The notes under the pieces are model-generated. The model saw nothing but the letters and a program-made list of their open reading frames with translations, did no database searches and was not told the DNA's origin. This document shows, piece after piece, positions 1 through 4,704 of a stretch of DNA of 6,856 nt. This DNA is from Pseudomonadota bacterium. GTDB taxonomy: Bacteria > Pseudomonadota > Alphaproteobacteria > Rhizobiales > Hyphomicrobiaceae. The stretch is taken from positions 1 through 6,856 of the forward strand of contig JAKALI010000223.1 of assembly GCA_021813195.1 (NCBI GenBank). The letters run 5' to 3'. Position 1 is the first letter of the stretch; each line of letters opens with the position of its first letter. Both the position numbers and the translations under genes were made by a program.

Positions 1-289
1 TGACGGTGGCTGCCGAGTTCACGAGAATGTCGATATGGCCGTAGCGTTCAACGACCTGCGTGGTCATCGCCCCAATTGCAGCGTCATCGTCAAGATCCGT
101 CGGAATGCCGATGACACGGCCGGGGTGAAGCTGGTCCAACTCGCGAACGGCCGCAGCATTGATATGGGGAGTTTTGCTGACGAGGACGGCGAAAGCACCT
201 TCGCCAAGCAGTTCTTTCGCACAAGCTTTGCCGATGCCGCGACTGCCCCCAGTAACAATAGCAATTTTATCTTTGAGGCCGAGATCCAA
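1..289 (-). CDS. Short-chain dehydrogenase/reductase (SDR), N-terminal 96 residues, cut by the window edge
   Basis: Predicted cytosolic NAD(P)-dependent oxidoreductase with a Rossmann fold; the substrate cannot be told. The frame reads from a TTG at 289 to the left edge. The cofactor-binding motif TGGSRGIG is at residues 13-20 (TGxxxGxG type). An Asp in TDLDD (about residue 65) fits the adenine-contact position, and NSAA (91-94) stands where the family has NNAG. Ser-Lys after the second beta strand (38-39), with no acidic residue there, hints at NADP rather than NAD. The start was chosen because a strong AGGAGG lies 5 bases upstream of the TTG, no ATG or GTG is in frame upstream, and MDLGLKDK is a typical SDR opening. 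The catalytic Ser-Tyr-Lys region is off the window, so activity cannot be judged. The gene is divergent from the small gene at 562. The family is secure, the substrate unknown. Confidence 0.9.
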   Translation of the reverse strand, partial: MDLGLKDKIAIVTGGSRGIGKACAKELLGEGAFAVLVSKTPHINAAAVRELDQLHPGRVIGIPTDLDDDAAIGAMTTQVVERYGHIDILVNSAATV

Positions 290-426
290 TTCATCCTCCT
301 CAGGACAACGTCGAAAATGGGCAAGCTCATTCGCTCGACAGCCGTGGGCGTCAGCTTCGCCTCACCAGTCGACTAGGCCAACGGGAACATTTTTGCGAAG
401 TTTGTGCGCCCTCACAAAATTCCCGC

Positions 427-490
427 AAATGCGTTTACCCCCTTAGATCGACTGATGTTATTTTTATCCCGTTATCGGGGCAACGCATTT
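427..490. repeat. Inverted repeat, arms about 14 bp, 46 bp apart
   Basis: AAATGCGTT at 427-435 is matched exactly by its reverse complement AACGCATTT at 482-490. The symmetry continues inward: CCCC follows the left arm after a short gap (438-441) and GGGG precedes the right arm (477-480). The 46-bp centre contains the CCCG-TTAT-CGGG hairpin and an AT-rich run. It lies between divergent genes, so a looped or two-site operator is possible. An extended cruciform or RNA hairpin is the alternative. Confidence 0.45.
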
Positions 491-531
491 TATTATGAAT
501 TTGAGATGGCGTATAGGTAAGTGAAATCGTA

Positions 532-545
532 ATCTGAATTCAGAT
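532..545. promoter_or_regulatory. 14-bp perfect palindrome, possible operator
   Basis: ATCTGAATTCAGAT reads the same on both strands. It ends just before the ribosome binding site (547-554) of the small gene that starts at 562, a place where a dimeric repressor could block transcription or translation. About 0.4 perfect 14-bp palindromes would be expected by chance in a window this size, so position is the main argument. It overlaps an upstream ATG (544) that I do not take as the start. Confidence 0.35.
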
Positions 546-561
546 GAGGAAGGGTTTGGAG

Positions 562-750
562 ATGTGCGACGAATGTGATGGCGATTACTTTTTTGAAACG
601 TCGGCTCGTAAGCGAGCGCGTATTGCAGCATATTGGAAACCAAGCCGACAAGTCGGTTTAACTTTTGTAAGCGACGCCCCCGATGCCTCGCATCGTGAGA
701 AATTATCAGTAGAACAAAAACCTTCTAGAGAGAATCAAGAGCGCGCCTAG
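562..750 (+). CDS. Small hypothetical protein, 62 residues, N-terminal Cys pair
   Basis: I do not recognise this protein. It opens MCDECDGDYFFE, with a Cys-x-x-Cys pair at residues 2 and 5 in an acidic stretch. A basic segment follows (SARKRARIAAYWK, about 14-26), and the tail from about residue 40 is hydrophilic and charged. There is no signal peptide or membrane segment. The ATG at 562 is preferred over the in-frame ATG at 544: AGGAAGGG (547-554) lies 7 bases before 562, while 544 has no ribosome binding site. The CxxC pair could bind a metal or be redox active, but two cysteines alone do not make a zinc finger. It is convergent with the propeller gene, 75 bp away. The good ribosome binding site argues that it is real; the lack of any family match argues for caution. 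Confidence 0.5.
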   Translation: MCDECDGDYFFETSARKRARIAAYWKPSRQVGLTFVSDAPDASHREKLSVEQKPSRENQERA

Positions 751-825
751 ATAATGGCCCGCTCCTCTCGAAATTCTCCGTCTGATGTTCGACGATTTGA
801 TTGTTCACTATCAGTTGGATGATGC

Positions 826-2007
826 CTAGCCAGTGTATTCAACGATATGCATTCCGGCTCCCCATCGGTCGATGAGATAGAGCCGACCGTTTTCGTCCGT
901 GCCCACGTCGTTTGATTGGATAGCTTCTTGTGTCGCGGGCGTTTCAGGGACGTAATAACCAACCTCTCTCGGTCGAAGCGGATCGCTTACATCGACGGCA
1001 CGCAAACCTGCATTGAAGTAAGTCAAAAAGACCAAATTGGCCCACGGACCCTCGGCAGGAACATGTTCCAGAATGTTATGCGCGCCGAAGCGACCTGGGC
1101 GATTGAAGTATTTCTCGCGTTCGGGGAAGAACGTCGCCACTGGAATTGGATTCGTTTCGTCCCTGATATCAACGATCCACATGAACTGACTATCCCAATA
1201 CTTCTGCCGGGCGCGGGCTTCGTCAGTGACAATCATGTAGGGCTTGTCCCCAATGGGCCAAGCCGTATGGGAGCTACCGGGGAAAGGGGGTGACCAGCAG
1301 ACATGTCCGAGCAACTTCATGTCTCGCAAGTCGGTGCAGTCAATGACCGCTACTCCACCACCCCAAAAGGCAGCAAACATGCGGTTATTGCGAATTGTCG
1401 GAGGCCCATGCAGAGTGCAAGCAGTGTCAGCAGGCATTGGGTCGTTGGCCGAACCAGACCCTTGGGCCTTTTGCCAAGGCAGCCCCCAAATACTAACGAT
1501 TTCCGGCTCGAGTGGATTACGAATATCCAGCGTCCAAATTACCCGTCTATGCCAACCTTCCGCGTCGCACGGCAGCAGCGCAAGATTCCGTTCCCGATCG
1601 ATCCCGAAGCGATGGGGCCCGCTGCCGGGCATGTCATAAAACGCAACCTGTTTCGGGGCGCTGGGGTTGCGTATGTCAAAGATGAAGAGTCCAGCCCGCC
1701 CGTCCTTCCCTTTGTCGCCGGGCAGCTTCTCGGAATTCACATAGAGAAAGTCGTCGCCGACAAGACGAAGTTTATGCGAATGAACACCGGGGGGAGAACG
1801 AAACTCGGCGACTTTACGTGGCTTGCGAGGATCGGAGACGTCATGGACGGTGAAACCTTCGGGTGCATTGAAACTGGAGGCCCCGACCGAACCGACATAT
1901 GCGAAGCCATTCTTGACTTCTACCAAGCTGCCGCCTCCCCAAGCAGCCGACGGGTCGTGCCCCAGCAGGCGAAAATTTTTACTTTCCTCCGGAAACCGTA
2001 CGGTCAT
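826..2007 (-). CDS. LVIVD-repeat beta-propeller protein, 393 residues
   Basis: Predicted beta-propeller of the LVIVD-repeat type. The molecular role is not known to me; such proteins are usually annotated by repeat only. The blade signature (V/F)DxxDPxxPxxV recurs at about residues 54, 110, 160, 279 and 338, with a degenerate copy at about 222 (VIDCTDLRDMKLLG), giving six blades. Histidines recur about once per blade, in VHSHKL (76 and 78), GPHRFG (132), TLHGPP (200), SSHTAW (247) and GAHN (310). This recalls metal-binding propellers such as the selenium-binding protein family. There is no signal peptide or membrane segment, so it is probably cytosolic. An in-frame ATG at 2034 would add nine residues. 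The ATG at 2007 is preferred because AGGAA lies 8 bases upstream of it, while 2034 has no clear ribosome binding site. The frame is intact and the gene stands alone. The propeller fold is fairly sure; enzymatic activity is a guess. Confidence 0.88.
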   Translation of the reverse strand: MTVRFPEESKNFRLLGHDPSAAWGGGSLVEVKNGFAYVGSVGASSFNAPEGFTVHDVSDPRKPRKVAEFRSPPGVHSHKLRLVGDDFLYVNSEKLPGDKGKDGRAGLFIFDIRNPSAPKQVAFYDMPGSGPHRFGIDRERNLALLPCDAEGWHRRVIWTLDIRNPLEPEIVSIWGLPWQKAQGSGSANDPMPADTACTLHGPPTIRNNRMFAAFWGGGVAVIDCTDLRDMKLLGHVCWSPPFPGSSHTAWPIGDKPYMIVTDEARARQKYWDSQFMWIVDIRDETNPIPVATFFPEREKYFNRPGRFGAHNILEHVPAEGPWANLVFLTYFNAGLRAVDVSDPLRPREVGYYVPETPATQEAIQSNDVGTDENGRLYLIDRWGAGMHIVEYTG

Positions 2008-2046
2008 AAAATTATTTCCTACTTGGACGCACATTCAGCCCGTACA

Positions 2047-2076
2047 AAGTTTGGTTCTTTTGCCTACAGTCGTCAA
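2047..2076 (-). promoter_or_regulatory. Weak candidate promoter of the propeller gene
   Basis: On the minus strand TTGACG (2076-2071) is followed after 18 bases by AAACTT (2052-2047). The -35 is good, the -10 poor. Transcription would begin near 2040, giving a leader of about 33 bases to the ATG at 2007 and almost none to the ATG at 2034, which agrees with the chosen start. A GTACGG element (minus strand, 2045-2040) sits at the predicted start point. Confidence 0.22.
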
Positions 2077-2334
2077 TGGCTCTTATCACGGTTCATTTGA
2101 CGAACAGTCATCTACTGCGATGGCCCGCGAACCCTTCCTGCGCTGAGCCATCACACTCCCATTCATCGAGCGGCCCGGGGCATCGCTGTGCTCACATCCT
2201 GACCTCATCTCGGAGGGGCGCGTCACCACTATTGCCGAATCTATATTTGGGCTCTGATAGGCCGTGGCCCCTACGAAGTTTTGATCCGCGTCTGACTCTT
2301 ATCAGCTTCGCGACGCTGCGCCGGCCTTCGTATA
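2077..2334. other. Gap with no recognisable gene
   Basis: Frames here are short or of random-looking composition (a plus frame from 2076 is Ser/Pro/Arg-rich and matches nothing I know). From about 2296 the frame of the recombinase remnant is open, but the residues before about 2335 are not convincing. The stretch is best seen as decayed sequence between the propeller gene's upstream region and the remnant. Confidence 0.4.
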
Positions 2335-2637
2335 AGCTCCATTACGCGCCCGATCCGATCGGAGACCCGCGCAACCTTGATTGCAGCAATCGTGCGCGGC
2401 CGCCGTTGGCTCGATGAACTCGTCAAAGGACCAGAAGCGACCGCCGAGACGATCGGGCACCACGAAGGCTGCAGCGCCCGCAAGGTCAACATGACGATCT
2501 CGCTCGCCTTCCTGTCACCCGCTCTGGTCAGGGTTGCTCTCGAAGGACGCCTGCGTCGGGGTGTCGGCGTAACTCGCCTCTGCAACATGCTTGCCGAATG
2601 GTCCTGCCAGCACCGGTCGCTCGGCCTCGACCTCTAG
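2335..2637 (+). pseudogene. C-terminal remnant of a large serine recombinase
   Basis: The translated stretch carries RPIRSETRATLIAAIVRGRR, then WLDEL, CSARKVNMTISLAFLSPALV, ALEGRLRRGVGV and AEWSCQHRSLGL just before the stop. I recognise this as the C-terminal end of large serine recombinases (resolvase/invertase type with a long C-terminal region) common in Hyphomicrobiales, where it reads much like GRRWLDEL...CSVRQVNMTISLAFLAP...GRLPRGIG...EWSRQ. The frame is closed upstream by a stop at 2293-2295. The catalytic resolvase domain with its Ser and the DNA-binding core, several hundred residues, are absent, so it cannot be functional. Some conserved positions have also drifted, such as LCNM before the AEW motif. 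An ATG-less fragment kept as a small gene is unlikely. It marks an old mobile-element site. Confidence 0.75.
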
Positions 2638-2687
2638 ACTGAGGGAATGCGTGGTGGCGGACGTAGTCATCATCGAACCGGTCTCCC

Positions 2688-2733
2688 CCGACGAATTCCC
2701 CGCTAATAGGGAAATTGACAGGAAATTCATCGG
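2688..2733. repeat. Nested imperfect inverted repeats
   Basis: An inner hairpin pairs AATTCCC (2694-2700) with GGGAAATT (2709-2716) with one bulged base and an 8-base loop. A competing outer pairing uses CCGACGAATTCC (2688-2699) and GGAAATTCATCGG (2721-2733), with one mismatch and one bulge. The two share the left arm, so the segment could fold in two alternative ways. It may be the terminal or stem part of a small non-autonomous element. Confidence 0.4.
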
Positions 2734-2790
2734 AATCAGGCATCCGCGACGTCTTACTCGGCAGACTCTGCAAATGAATTCAGGTGCTTA

Positions 2791-2808
2791 AATCAGAATT
2801 CTCTGATT
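2791..2808. repeat. Perfect 7-bp hairpin
   Basis: AATCAGA (2791-2797) and TCTGATT (2802-2808) pair perfectly across the loop ATTC. The stem is AT-rich and no T-run follows, so it is not a typical terminator. It lies directly before the 21-bp tandem repeats and is probably part of the same repeat-rich unit. Confidence 0.35.
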
Positions 2809-2813
2809 ATCAG

Positions 2814-2876
2814 AACAGGGAATTTTTCCAGCTCAACAGGGAATTACAAATCGGAAACAGGGAAATTTTTGCTCTG
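2814..2876 (+). repeat. Three 21-bp tandem repeats encoding Asn-Arg-Glu
   Basis: Units begin AACAGGGAA at 2814, 2835 and 2856, exactly 21 bp apart, with divergent 3' halves. A related AATAGGGAAATT is at 2705-2716. In one frame the units read NREFFQL, NRELQIG and NREIFAL, a 7-residue period. I associate such NRE repeats with the region behind recombinase genes in rhizobial genomes, but cannot confirm it here. Whether they are translated or act as DNA sites is unknown. Confidence 0.55.
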
Positions 2877-3017
2877 GAGAGACCAGCGAAGCTCCGGGGG
2901 CAACCATTGCTCCTGATATTCGGCGATGCCGTTCTCTCCGCCCATTTGGTAGCTTACATCGACGAGCGACGCGCCGCCGCCCGACACCGTTATGATCAGT
3001 TTTGTAGTCTAGACTGA

Positions 3018-3050
3018 GTACGCCACTGGTACGGCAACAGTACGGCTCTC
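3018..3050 (+). repeat. Three 11-bp tandem direct repeats, core GTACGGC
   Basis: GTACGCC (3018), GTACGGC (3029) and GTACGGC (3040) are spaced exactly 11 bp, one helical turn, with unrelated 4-base linkers (actg, aaca, tctc). Conserved heptamers at 11-bp spacing are the usual geometry of OmpR/PhoB-family response-regulator sites. The array is about 200 bp before the PilZ start and about 1 kb before an OmpR-type regulator gene. Regulator binding is an inference. Confidence 0.5.
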
Positions 3051-3158
3051 GTGGTCAGCATTTCTATAAACAACTTCTGAAATCCGGGCGGACCGGTAAT
3101 CCCCTCTTCTTCAAGCTGTACTTAGCCGACGGCGCAATTCAACCTAGGGCTGCTTTTG

Positions 3159-3177
3159 CCCGTCAGGTTCCCGTCAG
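3159..3177 (+). repeat. Two 11-bp-spaced direct repeats CCCGTCAG
   Basis: CCCGTCAG occurs at 3159-3166 and 3170-3177, again 11 bp apart, 76 bp before the PilZ start codon. The position suits an activator or repressor site for that gene. The motif differs from the GTACGGC array upstream, so a different protein, or none, may bind here. Confidence 0.35.
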
Positions 3178-3252
3178 CGAATTGAAATAGAAAACCTGCG
3201 GTGAAGCTATGGCCCAACCGTACGGTGCATCGGCAGCATATTCGAATTACCT

Positions 3253-3504
3253 ATGAGCGAAAAACGAAATAAGCAGCGCCTAAGAACTCTCAAAGGCGGC
3301 TCTATTATCTATGGCCTTGCCGCCGCTATTGATTGCACCATCCGCAATATGTCGGAAACAGGCGCCTGCCTTGAGGTCAGCAACACTGTCGGGATTCCCG
3401 ACGATTTCACGCTGTTGATCAAACCGGAGTTTGTGAAACGTAACTGCCACGTCGCGTGGCGCTCACTGCAAAAACTCGGCGTGCAATTCACTCAAAGACC
3501 GTAA
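3253..3504 (+). CDS. Single-domain PilZ protein, 83 residues
   Basis: Small cytosolic PilZ-domain protein, a likely receptor for the second messenger cyclic di-GMP. Both halves of the binding signature are present: RNKQR at residues 5-9 (RxxxR) and NMSETG at 32-37 (N-x-S-x-x-G). KGGSIIYG and GACLEV fit the first beta strands, and HVAWRSLQKLGVQF (about 58-71) fits the end of the barrel. The whole protein is one domain with no partner domain, so it would act by binding another protein. The ATG at 3253 leaves just the right N-terminus for the RxxxR motif, but no clear ribosome binding site precedes it, so translation may be weak. It stands alone, with direct repeats upstream and a long gap downstream. 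The family call is firm; the target process (motility, polysaccharide, other) cannot be told. Confidence 0.9.
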   Translation: MSEKRNKQRLRTLKGGSIIYGLAAAIDCTIRNMSETGACLEVSNTVGIPDDFTLLIKPEFVKRNCHVAWRSLQKLGVQFTQRP

Positions 3505-3660
3505 TCACTGGAAGCCCTGGTATTCGCGGGTTAATTGGTCTGAGGACCGAGATCCAAAACGTCTCCGCCTCGATTTCTGCGCGGATATGCGCTGCCATTG
3601 TTCATCTTCGCCATGCCAAATTGAACTGCAGCAGGCGACGAAACCGTCCGGCGTCGACCA

Positions 3661-3780
3661 ATGCGACATATCGCGATCATTCTCCTTGGTCCTGCGTCAA
3701 TAGCGGAGACCCCCGCAGCAACCGCCGCAAATAAAACAAAGTCTGAAGTTCACTTTTACACGAAATTCACTAAGCGCTGA
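3661..3780 (+). CDS. Possible small secreted peptide, 39 residues
   Basis: The ORF begins MRHIAIILLGPASIAETP, which looks like a short signal peptide: a basic start, a hydrophobic core at about residues 4-9, and a plausible cleavage after ASIA. A polar tail ending VHFYTKFTKR follows. If exported, the mature part would be about 24 residues. There is no ribosome binding site before the ATG, no family is recognised, and short frames of this size occur by chance, so it is recorded as a candidate only. Confidence 0.22.
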   Translation: MRHIAIILLGPASIAETPAATAANKTKSEVHFYTKFTKR

Positions 3781-3795
3781 TCACACCGGGGCCTC

Positions 3796-3807
3796 GAATT
3801 ATAATTC
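3796..3807 (+). promoter_or_regulatory. Palindrome containing a consensus -10 box
   Basis: GAATTATAATTC is a perfect 12-bp palindrome with TATAAT at 3800-3805. The best -35 at 16-18 bp upstream is poor (CTGATC at 3777-3782), so a promoter here would need an activator. It would give a leader of about 215 bases to the regulator gene at 4027. About 1.7 palindromes of this length are expected by chance in the window, so only the overlap with the -10 is notable. Confidence 0.25.
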
Positions 3808-4026
3808 AATGGGATCGTCGAGAGCGGTTGAAGTAGCGTTTCCCCTCTTACAATATCGCTCAGCGAGAGGGCAGGACTACGCTGTGGACCCAAAACCGGA
3901 TGGGGCTCCTTCAAGGCGGCAAATTGGAATGCTGTACGCTTCCGTGTTGAGATTAATGAATGGTGTCTGCACCGACACGAATTCGCATATGCCGCGGCGA
4001 CGGCGCACCGGGCACGGTGAGCACGT

Positions 4027-4704
4027 ATGCGTTTGCTGATTGTTGAGGACAATGCGCGGTTGGCCACGCTTATGGTCAAGCTGGTCACCGATAATGGGCA
4101 GACAGCCGACTGCGTTTCCTGCATCGAGGAAGCGCGCGCAGCGCTCGCGGTCGTTGATTACGATATCGTGTTGCTCGATCTCTCGTTGCCGGATGGTGAC
4201 GGTCGCGACATCCTCAACGCCATCCGGCAAAGCCAGAACAATGCCTATGTTCTCGCGGTGACGGCACGTGGCGATATTGTGAACCGCGTCCAAGTGCTGA
4301 ATGCCGGTGCTGATGATTATATCACCAAACCGTTCTCCGACGACGAACTGATCGCACGTATCCGCGCTGTCGGCCGTCGCGCCCGGCAAATCCAGGATGA
4401 AATTCTGTGTACCGGCAACATAAGTCTGAATACAAGGTCACTGACTTTGACAGTGGCCGGCCGCGTCGTTGCCATACCTCGTCGCGAGTTGGGCGTCCTG
4501 ACGGCTCTCATGGGCGGGCAAGGCCGTGTTCTGCGCAAAGAAAAGCTGGAGCAGGCGGTTTACTCACTCGACCAGGAAGTCACGACAAATGCCGTCGAAG
4601 CAGTGATATCGCGTTTGCGCCGGCGTCTCGACGCTGAAGGCGCAACCGTCGATCTCATCGCTATGCGTGGAATCGGCTATTTGCTGACGGAGCGCACGCA
4701 GTGA
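4027..4704 (+). CDS. OmpR/PhoB-family response regulator, 225 residues
   Basis: DNA-binding transcription regulator switched by phosphorylation from the kinase encoded next to it. The receiver domain (about 1-115) has the acidic pair E7/D8, the phosphoacceptor D51 in VLLDLSLPDGDG, T79 in VTA and K101 in TKPF. The C-terminal winged helix (about 128-222) has the recognition helix around VEAVISRLRRRL (190-201) and ends in the usual RGIGYLL. Length and domain order are normal and all key residues are present. The ATG at 4027 follows GGTGAG (4016-4021) by 5 bases. The stop overlaps the kinase start by four bases, so the two are translationally coupled. Members of this family usually bind 11-bp-spaced direct repeats; such arrays lie at 3018 and 3159, but none was found directly before this gene. 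The signal and regulon are unknown. Confidence 0.95.
   Translation: MRLLIVEDNARLATLMVKLVTDNGQTADCVSCIEEARAALAVVDYDIVLLDLSLPDGDGRDILNAIRQSQNNAYVLAVTARGDIVNRVQVLNAGADDYITKPFSDDELIARIRAVGRRARQIQDEILCTGNISLNTRSLTLTVAGRVVAIPRRELGVLTALMGGQGRVLRKEKLEQAVYSLDQEVTTNAVEAVISRLRRRLDAEGATVDLIAMRGIGYLLTERTQ

Larger units (their letters stand above)
290..561. promoter_or_regulatory. Divergent intergenic region rich in dyad symmetry
   Basis: This 270-bp stretch separates the minus-strand SDR gene from the small plus-strand gene and shows no convincing coding frame. It should hold both promoters, but I could not find a good -35/-10 pair on either strand. It contains several dyads: TTTGTG-6-CACAAA at 401-418, a long inverted repeat at 427-490 that encloses a CCCG-TTAT-CGGG hairpin (468-479), and a 14-bp palindrome at 532-545. 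The AT-rich core (about 455-500) is the likeliest promoter zone. Binding of a regulator here is an inference from symmetry only. Confidence 0.5.
2633..3018. repeat. Segment bounded by an 11-bp direct repeat
   Basis: TCTAGACTGAG occurs at 2633-2643, covering the recombinase remnant's stop codon, and again at 3008-3018, 375 bp apart. The segment between holds the inverted and tandem repeats listed separately. It could be a target-site duplication or a recombination scar. One 11-bp match at this range is not far from chance (about 0.6 expected), so only the coincidence with the boundaries of the repeat-rich segment makes it worth recording. Confidence 0.25.
2638..3252. other. Gene-poor, repeat-rich segment between recombinase remnant and PilZ gene
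   Basis: No convincing gene is seen in these 615 bp. A GTG frame at 2784-3017 (77 residues) includes the Asn-Arg-Glu repeats. A minus-strand frame covering 2528-2773 overlaps the remnant and an inverted repeat, and looks like a repeat-derived shadow. The part from about 2880 to 3005 is open on both strands without a family I recognise. The part from 3018 to 3252 is the upstream region of the PilZ gene and holds two 11-bp-spaced direct repeat sets. Confidence 0.5.
3505..4026. other. 520-bp gap before the two-component operon
   Basis: No convincing gene. Candidates are a 39-codon ORF with a signal-like start (3661-3780, listed separately), a 38-codon Cys-containing frame at 3587-3703 without a ribosome binding site, and a plus frame from 3809 that runs through to 4039 and overlaps the regulator start by 13 bases. 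The minus-strand frame that covers 3877-4389 is a shadow of the regulator gene. The operon promoter should lie here; the best -10 is at 3800-3805. No clear terminator of the PilZ gene was found. Confidence 0.5.

Noticed and set aside
35..376. Plus-strand open frame of 113 codons opposite the SDR gene
   Set aside because: It is antisense to a frame with clear SDR motifs and a strong ribosome binding site, and resembles no protein family.
401..418. TTTGTG-6-CACAAA as a CRP/FNR-type site
   Set aside because: The half-sites are two bases closer than the TGTGA-N6-TCACA consensus allows, and about two such dyads are expected by chance.
916..2146. Plus-strand open frames, up to 265 codons, opposite the propeller gene
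   Set aside because: Shadows of a GC-rich gene whose minus-strand translation has six recognisable propeller repeats.
2271..2588. Minus-strand frame of 105 codons over the recombinase remnant
   Set aside because: Arg/Ser/Pro-rich composition typical of an antisense frame; the plus strand carries the recombinase motifs.
3182..3210. TTGAAA with AGCTAT as a PilZ promoter
   Set aside because: The -10 matches the consensus at only two of six positions.
3456..3734. Plus frame starting inside the PilZ gene
   Set aside because: It overlaps the end of PilZ in another frame, has no ribosome binding site and shows random-looking composition.
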